Assembly: GCF_949628265.1 (NCBI RefSeq)
Contig: NC_088786.1
Location: forward strand, 12,462,001-12,526,000
DNA: 64,000 bases
Reading direction: 5' to 3'
From: Cloeon dipterum
Taxonomy: Eukaryota > Arthropoda > Insecta > Ephemeroptera > Baetidae
The notes beneath the pieces are model-generated. The model worked only from the letters and a program-made list of their open reading frames with translations, did no database searches and was not told the origin of the DNA. Positions 1-15,300 of this stretch are shown here, one piece after another. The position numbers and the translations under genes were made by a program. Numbering within the stretch: position 1 is the stretch's first letter; every line of letters starts with the position of its first letter.

Positions 1-428
1 TACTCGTCACCACACACGTAACACACCTGCAAATATTAAAAAAAAAAATTAACAGATTTATAAGTAAATGGTAAATATTAAATTTGATTCAAGCATGGAA
101 TTATACATTATTACCGTGAAAATCAATTCGTTACAAGAGGATAACAAGAGTTATCTTGATGACGTAAAGTTTAGTTTGTTTGATGAGTAAATTTTTTGAT
201 GATTTAATTTGTACGCTACCACGATGAAGATCATATTTAGCAGAAGGGCTGATTTGAATTTAATTTATTATTCGAGCTTCAATGCGCCAAAATTCCTTGT
301 AAAAACTTTTATCAAATGATTGGTGGTGATCAAGGCAGTTTTTCAAAGAATTTGCTTGCTGTCAACTGCGCATTTCAACGTAAATCTTTCATCTACTAAA
401 TAAAAATCTTGCTTTTCTGTTTGAACTC

Positions 429-482
429 TACTCAATAGTAATGCCAAAGATAATCCTATACTCGATAGTAATGCCAAAGATT
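429..482. repeat. Short tandem duplication, two ~30-bp units
   Basis: The phrase ATAGTAATGCCAAAGAT occurs twice with a 30-bp period, at about 435 and 465, with related flanks (ACTCAATAG and ACTCGATAG). It is a local duplication in otherwise AT-rich non-coding DNA. The rest of 1-593 shows nothing I can support beyond AT-rich intron-like or spacer sequence. Confidence 0.75.
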
Positions 483-593
483 TTCTCAATCAAGACTACT
501 TCATAGCAATAAACACCACTATATAATGCATGTGTTTCATAGAGTGATATAAAATTTGGATAGTAGATGGTATAAAGATTTTTTAACGCAAAC

Positions 594-1326
594 CTCAGTG
601 GTAGCATTCTTGTCCGGCATGCTGAGGTCTAGGATTCCAGGTCCGTCTGGGGGCCCCACAGGTTCACCAGAGGATCGGGCGTTGCGCAGGTCAAGCGCTG
701 CTGCAGTATTCACCGACACGAGCGCGGCTGGTTCCTCAAGTGGCTTTGGCCGGTGGTTGTTTGGGGTGGAGGGCAGGGTCGGGGGCCTTGCAGGGGCGGC
801 GGATGGCTGCTCAGTGGGTACTGGCTGCTGCAGGCCAAGCACCTGGGCTGCGTACTCGCCCTGCAGGAGCATCTCAGCGCCGGTGTAGGGCCCGTTGTCG
901 ACCCGCTTAAGCCAGTAGAGGCGCTTGACGTGCGGCGTATTGTCTCGCTCGTGGATTTGCCACTGCTGCAATAGCAGCGAGTAGCAGAGGAAGCAGGCGC
1001 GCACGGTGCCGTCACCACCCGTTGGGCCCTCACTGCCCGCTGGAGGCTCGTGGGTCTCGAGGAACGGGAAATAGGGCTGGCCGGCGTCGTGCGGCTTGCA
1101 GCGCAGCGAATATTCGGCTGGTCCACCACCGCCGCACACAAAGCACACGCCGCCGGCCCCGTGCGCCCCCAGCGGCCCTTGGAACACAGCCTCGTTCGCC
1201 TCCTTTTTGATGTACATGTCCATGCCGTCCACGACTGGCTGCGAGAGGTCAGTCAGCCGCGACAACCGCTGGCCACTAGTCCACCTCCGCCGCGCCTCCA
1301 ACGCATCCTGCCGGCATCTCCTTTAC
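594..1326 (-). CDS. Exon of an unrecognised gene: Cys-rich zinc-binding-like domain, Pro-rich tail, LDLS motif
   Basis: One long GC-rich coding exon; I do not recognise the family. The last base of the exon is 594, followed by a good donor (GAG then GTTTGCG), so the protein continues beyond the window. A strong acceptor (TTGCAG) precedes 1326, but the coding frame then meets a stop at once. Either translation starts at the ATG at 1223 (MDMYIKKE) or a weaker acceptor before 1307 is used. Numbering from that ATG, residues 27-30 read CFVC, followed by LRCKPH, and about 45 residues later ACFLC and a WQIH segment. This spaced Cys/His set suggests a treble-clef-like zinc site. A highly regular stretch follows (RLYWLKRVDNGPYTGAE, then QGEYAAQVLGL), then a Pro/Ala-rich low-complexity region, and GILDLSMPDKN near the exon end. 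LDLS resembles the core of CtBP-binding PxDLS motifs, hinting at a transcriptional co-regulator. Coding status is confident; function is not. Confidence 0.75.
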
Positions 1327-3322
1327 CTGCAACACCAATAGGTAATTTTTAATAAGTCAGCGTTCAGGGGATTTGATATAACGGTCTAGAATCCGTTCCT
1401 AGAATTGGAGTGACCTTATATAGGTACGAAAGTTCTAGCAAACTTCTACGAATATAGCACGTAAATAGCTGTAGGTTTCAAAAATCAGGTTGAGAGACAA
1501 AAGACAAAACTCATGTCAAAACGTTCTAATAATGGACAGCAGCTGTTTTGGCTCCATGCGTTTTATCTTTTATCAGAACTACTACATCTGCAAAGCAAAT
1601 ACCCTACTGCGGAGTTAACTGTATATGATTTAAATTTGTTGTCATGGAATTTGAAATTTCTATGAAGGAGCAATATTTCCAGCCACATTTGTTACGCAAC
1701 ATCATAATTATCATAAACAGTGTTTTTGGACGGTAATTTTAGATAGGTTTGCACCATTAACCCATACTACATTGTTTCATTAGTCATTAATTATTGCCCA
1801 TTTCAATTTTTTTGCGTAATCAGGTACAGACTTGAGATATTTTCCAGATTTGTAGTTAGTCTAAATATCAAAACACAGTTCGTAACATCAATAAGTGAGG
1901 GGACAAAGCATGCTCCTGGACATCAATAACTAATTGGAATGAGTGAAAACAAAATGTCATAATTTGAACACACAAAAAATTGTAGTCCCTGTCATTAAAC
2001 TGCCATAAGTGTACAATCCAATTTTTACAGGCGAAGAAATTTGTCAAAAGCACTATCGAACATTTTAATTAATCCATCAATTTCATAATACAAAATTGTA
2101 AATTATTGTTATACAGCCATTGATCTGACCCGTCAGCTGTCCAAATCCAAACTTAGTTGAGGTACTTGATCTCAAGAAACTTTTATGAGGAATTTAATTT
2201 TTTACTAAAATTGAGCCATATTTTACAGTCAATTCCAAACTTGGCTAAGAACTGCCAAATTTTCTGCACACTTGCGAAACCAGCGGTGCATTAACAAGGT
2301 CTCGTTTTGCACAAGGGTAACAGAAGGTGCGGCGCGTGCTACGGTCAACGAACGGCCTCCACGTCGGCCAAATGCACTCCCTAGAGACGAAGAGGGCCTG
2401 TGGTCCACCGAAGCCGTCGTCGGCCCTGCAATTCGGCCGATAGACAATGAGTGTGCGTACCAGCAACACGCCGAAGGAAGCTGACGCCGAGCGCGGCTGC
2501 CGAACGTCGGCTGACAGTCGACGACCCCCTACGTCTCACGGCCTGCTCCGCGGGCCACGCAGGGGCCTTGGGAAGGGTGCTACGGGCTCAGCGTGGGCCG
2601 AGGAGTGCGAATCGAGGCCAATATGGCATGCAAACACCACTTCCGACACTTTCTCGTCGCTCTGCGTTATCTGCGAGCGCAAAAACGGCGCCCCTGCATA
2701 AGTTCGCGGGCCCAACAAAAAAGACGTTGGGCCCCGCACTATCCCAACGCGTCGTTACCTGTTTTGACGGGGCGGACGTGGAATTTGGAACGGGCCGGGC
2801 TTCGATCAAACGGAGAAAGCAGAACGAATTCCACTTTCCAAGAACCGTACTACTGCGAGCTGTACATACATCAGCACGTCGCCATGATGGAACTCACGTC
2901 TCGAGTGGCCACGTAGTACTCATAGCCACCAATAGATGGCACGCACGACCCCAACTTTTTCACTGTCAGAGGTGAACGCTCCATTTCCATTCTGCGTTGC
3001 ATTTTCCTGATTTGAAGCAAAATATTTCCCTTTTAGGCGCGAAAATTTAAAATATTTTTAAAAAGTATGATGTATTCAAAGTTGCCGCGCTTTGGTATGG
3101 CGTATATTCGTTGCTAACTTCTTCAGTATGTACTTATTATCTTTGAAACACATGTTGTGTGTTGGTGTACCACAGATTGCACGTGTTTCAGAAGCGCATT
3201 TCTGAAATCATTCGTCGCTATGGTTGCTGTTAAATAATTATTTAAACGCGAGACAGTCAAAAGTATTGTGCAGCTCAAAAGTTTCCTTTTGAAAGTCAAG
3301 TTTGGAAAGTGAATAATCGAAT
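1327..3322. other. Spacer between the Cys-rich gene and DDX27, with a GC-rich island at about 2225-2980
   Basis: 1327-2220 is AT-rich with no supportable gene. 2225-2980 changes abruptly to GC-rich, CpG-containing sequence that is open in several frames, including a 174-codon plus-strand frame at 2451-2975 and minus-strand frames at 2229-2469. None has recognisable motifs apart from a vague CYPC segment on the minus strand. It could be a promoter CpG region, an upstream exon of the minus-strand gene, or a decayed mobile element. 2990-3322 returns to AT-rich sequence and should contain the DDX27 promoter and 5' UTR. Confidence 0.4.
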
Positions 3323-6987
<3,665 letters not shown>

Positions 6988-7081
6988 TGTTGAAAGAGTG
7001 GGTTATGTATGTATTACAGGAGAGTCCATTTTTGTTCCATTTATATTAAATCCATTTTTATGCCACTGATGGGTATTCTTC

Positions 7082-7087
7082 AATAAA
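7082..7087 (+). terminator. Poly(A) signal of DDX27
   Basis: AATAAA lies 95 bp after the DDX27 stop and about 146 bp before the GAS8 ATG, so the DDX27 3' end and the GAS8 promoter share a very short spacer. Confidence 0.7.
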
Positions 7088-7232
7088 TTTGTGAAATCTC
7101 GCAAAACTTGCTTTTTATTTTAAAATTGAAGCAACCATAGCAACTTCCTAAACAAATAAACTTATTTACTGTAGTCAAGGTAGCGTTGGGAGGGTTATTG
7201 AACTGCCCTAAACGTGCAAGAAGTCTGCAATC

Positions 7233-9566
7233 ATGGTTAGAAATTGTTTTTTTCTTGAGGCATTTCTTTAATAATTATGTTTCAGGCACCAAAGAAGAAG
7301 GGTAAAGGTGGCAAAAGGAAATCTGGTGGTTCGTCTAGCATGGTGGACAGTGTTGGCACAGCAGAGATGAGCAAGGAGCAACTTGAGGCTCATGCCAATC
7401 GCCTCCGCCTCGAGATAGAACGAGAGCGAGAGGAGCGCAATTTCTTTCAGCTTGAACGGGACCGAATCCAAATTTTCTGGAATATAACTCGCCAACAACT
7501 AGCTGAGAAACTGGCTGAATTAAGGTTTAATGAAATTTGCATTTTAATGCGGGCAAATTCACTCAAAAAATATTTTCAGGAACAAAGACCGAGAGATGGA
7601 GGAAGCGGAAGAAGCGCACCAAAATGCAATTAAAGCTCTGAAGCAACAGCTACACAACGTCATGTACGAGCAACAGTTGCAATTGACTGAACTAAAAACG
7701 GAAAATATGGTGGCACTTAAGCTGGAGCAGGATGAATATGCTCGACGGGAAGAACTGCTTGTGCAGGACAAAAGGGATCTTCAGCGCCTGCTTAAAGAAA
7801 ATGAGCTACAAACCCAAGATAGGATCCGACAGCTCAAACTTGTAAGTTAAACTGTTGAAGTCACAAAGCTTTTATAAATAACGTCAAATTTTTCAATCGT
7901 AACTTTGCAAGTACGTCTTAAAATAGTGATGTTTAAAATTTTATTTCCTGACATATTATTTAACTTATTTAACAGATAATAGTGTGGCGCATTTAGGATT
8001 TAGGGATTATTTTTAATTTATGCCAAAAAGTCGTAACACATTTTCTAATTGATTTTAATTCTGGCAGCTTAACTCCAAGGAGCAAGCAGAGTTACGAGCT
8101 GAACATGAGAACAAAATCAGCAGTCTTCAAGCAAAAAGCCAACAGCATTTGGACAAAGTCCGCCAAGAGCTGCGCCAGTGGGCAAATAAAGAGTTTGTGC
8201 AGTTGGAGCAGAGCAAAGACCAGGAAATGTGTGCGGTACGCACCACTCAGGAGCAGGCGCTGGACAGCATGAAGGAGTACTACAAAAATGTTATTGCTAG
8301 CAACATGGCCCTGATTGCCAACATGAAGGTACGCAGTTATTGTATCTCAAGAATTCTTGATTGATGGTTTGTAGATGGAGCTGTCAGACTCTAGGAAAAA
8401 AGAGAGTCGTTTGGAGCAGCAACTGGTTAAGGCCAAGGCTGAGGATCTGAGTGGGCCATTACAGAGTGCACAAACGCAACTGGAAGAATATTTCAAACAT
8501 TTTTCAAATTACCAGAATGATAAGGAGTTGCTTGAGGTTATTGCCTTCCATATAATATGCTGCATCCACCCACTATTGTTGTTTATTTATTGTAGAAAAC
8601 ATGGCAAAGACAAAAGCTCCTGCAGCAGAAACACTCCACTCTCAAACGGGAGCATAACGACTTGCAGGTGCAGCGAGACAACTTCGAAGCTGAAGTCAAA
8701 CAGTTGAAACAGCGTTTACTGACACTTGAGACCGAAAAAAACGTTGGCGCTGGCCTTTTATCTTTAGTTCAGCAGCACAAGCTCAAAAGTTTAAGCTCTC
8801 AGCTGGAGGTGCGGCAGGCACAGCTTAACCAAATTCTGGCATCCTGCCATGCCGACCCTTGTGAGGCTTCTGAAAGCTCAAAAAAACTTGAGGTATGAAG
8901 TATTTTTAACAGCGTAATTTTAATGCCATTAATAATTTCGGTGTAGATTATTTTTTAAGTTTAAATTACTCTTTTGATGTGCATCATGATTTGCTAACAA
9001 TTTTAAATGACGCGTCAGCAAATTTTTCACTTCCTTCTTTCACTGCTGCTTTTATCTCTCACGATATTTGGCCAAATCTGGCAGTCGATGAAATCATTAA
9101 GCTGATCTCCATATCTGAGGAGTCAGAGAGATCATAATTCACAAAGGTCGCTGCCACTTGTCACGACCTTACTTAAAAATACAAGGCTGAATCTTTTATG
9201 GTGTGGGTTGCAGAATGCACGCAATCTATGCATGAATTTTTATTTGCTTTATTCGCACAGATATGATGCACTTGAAGTGCTGCCTACTTCTATTCTTAAC
9301 GCTGCTATAAGGCTTATGCAGCAATAAATATTTTTCTTTCCCCAAACTAGGACCTGTTAAAGAAGAAGGACAGTGCCATTTCGCGGCTTCAGTTTGAGCT
9401 TGCAAAGGCGTGCAAGGCACATAACGAATTGTTAGCCGCATTTAAAACACGCCTCCGCGAGTTTGGGTTGCCATGTAAGGACTTGGACCTCTCACCCCTT
9501 CAACCAGCGCCTTTCTGCCCGGCTATTCGCTCTAGAGCATCAACCCACGCCCTTAAATCCAATTAA
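7233..9566 (+). CDS. GAS8: GAS8/DRC4, nexin-dynein regulatory complex subunit 4, 479 aa
   Basis: Coiled-coil subunit of the nexin-dynein regulatory complex that links outer doublets in motile axonemes. The first coding exon is just the ATG (7233-7235); the others are 7286-7524, 7580-7841, 8068-8328, 8375-8536, 8596-8892 and 9351-9566. The total is 1440 nt; human GAS8 is 478 aa. The N-terminus reads [13 protein letters not shown], nearly the same as vertebrate GAS8, followed by [28 protein letters not shown] and IFWNITRRQL-like sequence (here TRQQL). The remainder is charged heptad-rich coiled coil, including a [13 protein letters not shown] segment matching the family's YYNDITLNNLALI region. 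The last exon carries the conserved [20 protein letters not shown] block (here [10 protein letters not shown]). In an insect, expected expression is in sperm and ciliated mechanosensory neurons. Nothing is broken. Confidence 0.96.
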
Positions 9567-9666
9567 GTTCTGACTAAGTTTAATCTATGATTATATCATT
9601 TGAAAATATTTTTCTTATCAAACATACATATTCATGCAACATTTGATTTTATTATGTGAGCACTAA

Positions 9667-9672
9667 AATAAA
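9667..9672 (+). terminator. Candidate poly(A) signal of GAS8
   Basis: AATAAA about 100 bp after the GAS8 stop, inside an AT-rich run; other A/T-rich variants nearby make the exact site uncertain. Confidence 0.5.
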
Positions 9673-10300
9673 ATAATGATAATTAATACTAAATTACGAA
9701 TTTTGAGTTTGCAATTATCTATGGCTTTACCTGGCTTTCTTTTATTGCATATTGTATAATAATTCAGGTTTGGCAAAAATAACCCTTTGAATCTTTTACT
9801 GTTCCTGGTCTCTTTGCAGAGGCACCAGGGAATAAATATCTTCTTTACCCAATCTGCGCAACTCCAAAATTTATATTTGAGGCAATCTGATAAAAAAAAT
9901 TGTTCCCACAAGCAGCGTATTTTTAGAGCATGAGATTATTTTGATAACACGCGTCCAGCCTGCAAGTTTGATCGTAAATTAAAAAAACTGCGTCCAAACG
10001 AAATTATAAAATAAATTAATTTAATTACATTTTTTGTCACAAGACAGCGTTTGCATCTAAAAGAACTAGTTTCCCTAGAATTGAAAGTGACAAAATACTA
10101 AAGAACATTTATGAAAAACATCATTTATCAATTTGATGAAAAAAAACATTCCATCAAAACAAAATAAATAATTAATTACAAAAGTATAATAGATCAACAC
10201 CGATCAACGAATTAATAAACTTTTCGTCTCATTACTAATAACATTGAAAGGCGAAAATTGTAACTCGGCGAGAACTGTAACTTTTCCATAATATATGTAT

Positions 10301-10394
10301 ATATCGTTGTGGTAGCGGCTAATGACTGTAACTACACTTGGTAGCGAGCGGCGAATGACTGGTAATTCAAATACCTCGGCGTTTTTTACCTTTA
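10301..10394 (+). repeat. Left 94-bp inverted repeat of the foldback element
   Basis: Reverse complement of 11431-11524. Similarity ends sharply on the inner side after ACCTTTA and fades on the outer side beyond ATAT. Confidence 0.9.
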
Positions 10395-10566
10395 ACTGCA
10401 CTTCGTTACCAAACACGGTTTCGTGCGTCTTTTGTTTTTTTTTACAATGATCTACACCAGGACAAAATTTTACACCATTATGATGGTTAGAAGCGTGATT
10501 TTTATGCCATCTAGTGTATGCGATGACAATACATGCAGCAATCGCAGAAATCAAAACTCAATAATC

Positions 10567-10640
10567 GCCGACATTGTCATCGCCAAATCTCGGGTTTAAG
10601 ACATCAGAATTACAAGAACAGCACACCGTTCAACTCGTCT
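10567..10640 (-). repeat. Interior module copy 1
   Basis: Contains, in reverse orientation, the CGAACGGTGTGC-like (here TTGAACGGTGTGC) and GAGATTTGGCGATGACAATG segments shared with 10985-11068. Confidence 0.8.
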
Positions 10641-10825
10641 AACCTTCCCTAGATAGCCGAAGGGTTTGGAAGGTGATCAACCCTCATCCCCCTTCCACCC
10701 TGTGCACTACAGATAAGATAAAAATCGCGTTGCTTAGCACTTTCAGACACTTTTTCTCTACAAAACAAGTCTCTTAAATTAAAAAAATACTACCCTAAAT
10801 TGCATTGGCTATCTATAGGAAATTG

Positions 10826-10918
10826 AGATGAGTCGAACGGTGTGCAGTTTTTACATTTTTTTATAATTAGAACGCAAGATTTGGCGGTGGCAATGTTAGC
10901 AAAAATTTATGCACGCGC
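10826..10918 (+). repeat. Interior module copy 2
   Basis: Begins AGATGAGTCGAACGGTGTGC and ends with GATTTGGCGGTGGCAATG and an AAAAATT tail. It is the most diverged of the four copies. Confidence 0.75.
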
Positions 10919-10943
10919 TCATAATATAACGTTAAACTTGATC

Positions 10944-10993
10944 TTTGCCGACATAGTCATCCCTAAATCTCGTATTCTAAGCTCTAGACGAGT
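10944..10993 (-). repeat. Interior module copy 3 (shortened)
   Basis: Reverse-orientation copy holding GCCGACATAGTCATC and AAATCTCG, lacking the middle of the module. It runs directly into copy 4, giving a local palindrome around CTAGACGAGTCG. Confidence 0.7.
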
Positions 10994-11068
10994 CGAACGG
11001 TGTGCCGTTTTTGCATTTCTGACACTTTGAACCCCGAGATTTAGCGATGACAATGTTGGCAAAAATCA
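10985..11068 (+). repeat. Interior module copy 4
   Basis: Forward copy starting AGACGAGTCGAACGGTGTGC and ending GCGATGACAATGTTGGC. It is the best partner for copy 1. Confidence 0.8.
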
Positions 11069-11430
11069 AATTTTATGTATGCGTGTATGGTATGTATTTT
11101 TGCTAATATTTGTCAAATTATCACATAATTACGATAATAACCATAATAAATATCAAATTGCATAACTGTATCTTTAATTATTTGCACAAATCAATGTCTT
11201 AAGGCAGCATAATCACTTGGTAATCAAACTCAAATGTTTAATACCACCTTCAGGGTCAAGTTTTGGCTATAAAATAAATTAGTGAGACGAAGATTTCTTA
11301 TGGTGTGACGGTATGAAAATAGCTTCACGATAATGCAGATTTTAAATATCGATATCGATTCTACCAACTCATAACGCAAATTTAATAAACTCGTTTTAAG
11401 TCTCTCCTGTAAAATCGGTATCGATGTAAA

Positions 11431-11524
11431 TAAAGGTAAAAAACGCCGAGGTATTTGAATTACCAGTCATTCGCCGCTCGCTACCAAGTGTAGTTACAGT
11501 CATTAGCCGCTACCGCAACGATAT
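11431..11524 (-). repeat. Right 94-bp inverted repeat of the foldback element
   Basis: Mate of 10301-10394. Equal length and near-identity imply a recent insertion or ongoing sequence homogenisation. Confidence 0.9.
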
Positions 11525-12324
11525 GTTGAAAATATCGCGGCTACAAAATGTAAATTCATCAATAATAATTGTGTTTTAGTAAATTTTAGAGGTCATACGG
11601 GTTATACAAAGTGTGTGCAAAGGTTATTTTCGCGAATTTCACGAATACACGAAAATAGCTTAATTTGGCGAGCGCGAGCATGCAAATGCAAGCAGATGTA
11701 AATATTAAATCGAGAATGCAAAGAGATCATCTCGGCGTGCACTCAAAGCCTTGGCTGCTTTCTCCGTCTAGCACCAACAGTCGGAGAAATCGCAACAAAA
11801 GGAGCGGAATACCGCGGTTGACTTATGTACGCTATTCCCCGGAGCGCGCTGCAATTCGCAAGATTGCGAGCAAGCGAGCGCACTTCCAGGCGCAGCGCTG
11901 ATGGTGTTTGGGCATCGCGATCGCGAGTCGGCGAGTGATCACTGATCGCGAGTTACCTGCCTTGAGCATTGAGAGCGGCGCGCGCCTATTGGCCGGCCTG
12001 TTGCCGAGCACGTGAACAGCGAGCGAGCGCACGCGGCGGCCCAGCCTCAAATGCGCGGCCGATTGTGTTTGCCCGCCGTGTGAGAGCTGCCTTTTTCTGG
12101 TGCCCAAGGAGCGGGGCATGGAGGGGCGGCCTCTACGCTCCTTGCGTTGACCAAGGAGCCAAGGAGTCAGCGTCAGCCAGTCTCCTATTGCCCTCGCCAC
12201 CAGCTGGTCGGCGCGGAGAACGGATGGCCGTTCGCAGGTCGCAGTCCGATGGACAGACAGCAGGTGTTGACATTTGGTTGACACTCATCGCGTGGACAGC
12301 GGCTGCACACTTATAGCCGGAGAG
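11525..12324 (+). promoter_or_regulatory. GC-rich 5' flank / probable promoter and 5' UTR of MYLIP
   Basis: From about 11650 the sequence becomes GC- and CpG-rich right up to the MYLIP ATG. Several open frames appear on both strands but without family features, as expected from base composition. Position and composition support a promoter and 5' UTR. No clear TATA box was assigned. Confidence 0.45.
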
Positions 12325-15300
12325 ATGTGGTGCCTGGTGAGCCAGCCCAACAACGTCGTCCTCGAGGTCGAGGTGGACGCCAAGGCCAAGGGTCAGCAGT
12401 GCCTCGAGAAGGTCCGTTCAAACTAAAATTTGGATCGCTGTCGTTCGTTCAACTTATTCGCGCTTTCGCCACATGTTGTTAGTGTGTCACCTTGGCGTTT
12501 GCTAAATTTAGCCCCCGCTGTGGCCGCTTAGGGTTGCCAGCAGACCCACAATTAATTGGTACCGAAACTAATTAATATAAGGTCCTGGGTGTCCCGGGCT
12601 CGGACACCAATATTTTGTTTTTATTCTTTTCGACCCTTGCAGACCCTCCGCGTTTTGCTTCAGTTGCCGGGATTCGTTGAAACGAGGACGATTCAATATA
12701 ATAACTTTCCGCGAGACGGTAATGAGAATTCGCACACCTGTCTTCCTCAAAGAGCGTCTTCGCGCCTTCAGCTCTGTTGCTGGGCGAGCTGTTTTCGCCA
12801 ATTCCGTAGGTGTTGTGCTCTTTAGCTATCGAAAACTCCCCTGACAAACAACCGCGGCCGACGTTGCAATTGACAAGTGTGCACGTGTATGTTTATTGTA
12901 ATTTTATTTATTAGTTATTCTTGCTGCGCTGCGCTAAGGTGTTGCTATAGAGGAAAAAGCAGAACGCGCGCGTTGCTCAAGAATCCGACGCTTGATATTT
13001 TTACTTCCCGTTGTTTGCGCGGCTTTACTCGCTGCTGAGAAATATCACACACGCCTTGGAGCAGGAAGATTTTAATGAAATATTAAATATATCTCAATGT
13101 AGAAAATCAATTAACTTACACAATTTTAGCATAAAGCAATAAAGTTCCTATTTGCATTCTTTTGTCTGGATATGGCAATGTATGGGGCAAAACAGCCCTG
13201 CAGAAACATAATAAAGATACATCGTTTTTATTTAAACTAAAAGTGGACAGGATCGTTGAGAATATTCCTGCGTTTGATTGTCTTGTCATTCGTTAAAGGA
13301 AAAGATTTTGAGAAGAAGACGAGACTTACTCATATACACGATATTGCGGCTTTGAGAGCTATTTTTAGCCGACGGAATACGCCGCATAGTTGTTTATTTG
13401 AAGTGAGAATTTCGGTGTCGTATTACTGATTTATGCTGAAAGTCAAATGCACGGCAGCAGAAGCACTTGAGGTTGCCCATCACCGCGCAACTTTAGTGCT
13501 TGCACCTACTACGTGACTTGTGTCAGAGAGTCACGGTGCACTTTTTGCTACGTCTGCTCTTGAAAGAGTCGACGCCGTTCAGCATTTTATTTGTAACAAA
13601 TTGCTCAAGACAAAAACCGCTTGCCTGAGCACATGGAGAGTGTATTTGTATTCGCCTTAGTTGGGAATTACGAAGACCCTCAACTTTCGATCTGCTTGAG
13701 TAACGTGTTATAGTGATTATAGTGCACATTTTGTGGCGGCTGTCATGCTGTCAAACAGCTTTTCTTCTTTCCCTGCCAAAGAAACCTTGATTTTCATAGT
13801 TGAATTATTTTTGCGTCAGTTTGGATTTCGGGAATTTGGCAAAATTTGCCCCGTAGTTTGTTCAGGACCCTTTCTCTTATCTCATTAGGTACTCGCGCTT
13901 TGTGTCAAATGTTATTTTAGAATTTTGTATCGTGGCAAAGATTAGCGGGTTCAAGGTCAAGTTCAGCGGAGTTAGCTCTTACGCAAAAATTATTTGCATA
14001 TATAAGATTAGATAACAAAACCATTGAACCGTTTAATTAATAGCTCGAAACGCTTAGAGTGCTGAAGATTACGCTTCAATATCAAAGAAAAGTGTGAACA
14101 GTTAAATATAATTATCCCATTCTTATTTTTGTAATTATGTTTAATTTCTAATTGCTCCGAGGTGAAACGCAGATGGGTGGAGACAACTTATTTGTCTTTC
14201 TACGCAGAGAATTTGCATTGTTTAGGAACCGGTCGGAGCAAGAGGTCAAAATGCTCTGTATTAGCAAACAACAATCTATTTGGCGAATGGGGCCAAAAGT
14301 CACCACAGTGCTTTCTAGAGTCAGTAGTTTTTACCAGTATCATCCACTTCAAACACGAACTGTGGGCGTGTGTGCTATTATGTTCTTAGAATAAGAGAAA
14401 GAAAGAGAGGAATCAAAAATACATATAAATAAATATGAGAGCTGACGTGTCAACCATTAAATTGTGGCTTTCTCTTTGGAATAAAAAAAACAGACAATGA
14501 AACAATACGTGAATAGCGGGAATATTCCCACTGACGAGTGAAGCTCATTTTCTTAATCAAATTTCCTCAATGTCAGTTGCGTATTGGGCAATGCATTGTG
14601 ACATTAAAACAACACGGAATAAAACAAACAAAACCAATTAATATTCTGACCGTGCATGCAAACCGCCAAAAGTTGTATTATTATTGTCCATTGCGTACGT
14701 GTTCTGATAACATCGATTTTGGTTTGCTGACAGGTTTGCCAGTGCCTGGGAATTGGCAAGGAGGAGGACTACTTTGGCCTCAAGTACCTAAGCCCCAAGG
14801 GCGAAGAGTTGTGGCTGAACCTGCGCAACCAAATCGACCGTCAGGTGCCCGGACCGCCGTATCGCTTCGCGCTCAGGGTCAAGTTCTGGGTGCCTCCACA
14901 CCTCGTGCTCCACGATGCCACAAGGTAACTTATCTTCAAATATTATAATTTATTTATTAATGATCCGGCCAAATGATGAGGTTATTTTTTATTTAGAGTT
15001 GTATTTGGCCAGATAATTTTGATTCTTATGCAACACATCAAATAGATTGAAATTATAATTTTTGTGAAAGTAATGACTTGCAACTCCGCTCAATGAACAC
15101 ATCTCGTTTTTTGTTACTCTTAAAAAAGTTCCCGCAGTTCCATTAATCCCCTCTTCCTTAATTTAGATAATATTGCTTTTTGCTCAGTAGTTAAGGACAT
15201 CTCTAAAACATTAAAACATAAGAAGCTAGACAACACAAAGAAATATTTTTGCTGACAAACTCCCTTCATGGCCAATGTTTGAAGTTTTGCTACTTAATAC

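Larger units (their letters stand above)
10301..11524. mobile_element. Nested foldback-type element with 94-bp inverted ends
   Basis: The 94 bp at 10301-10394 and 11431-11524 are reverse complements, with one mismatch seen (CGTTGTGG against CGTTGCGG), and enclose about 1 kb. The interior holds four related ~50-85-bp modules in both orientations, marked by CGAACGGTGTGC and AAATCTCG/AGATTT motifs. No transposase-like frame is visible; open frames here are short and unconvincing. The palindromic ATAT at both outer edges leaves any target-site duplication ambiguous. The structure fits a non-autonomous foldback or MITE-like DNA transposon lying between GAS8 and MYLIP. The family is not recognised. 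Confidence 0.8.

Noticed and set aside
9060-9140. Exon-like stretch in the last GAS8 intron
   Set aside because: The frame [14 protein letters not shown] ends in a stop, and human GAS8 aligns continuously across the 8892/9351 junction without it.
10204-10554. 116-codon minus-strand frame
   Set aside because: Overlaps the left inverted repeat of the foldback element and has no transposase-like motif.
11832-12284. 150-codon minus-strand frame upstream of MYLIP
   Set aside because: Explained by GC-rich promoter/5' UTR composition; several frames are open there and none shows a domain.
14538-14948. 136-codon plus-strand frame overlapping MYLIP exon 2
   Set aside because: Out of frame with the exon at 14734-14924, which matches the FERM domain in another frame.
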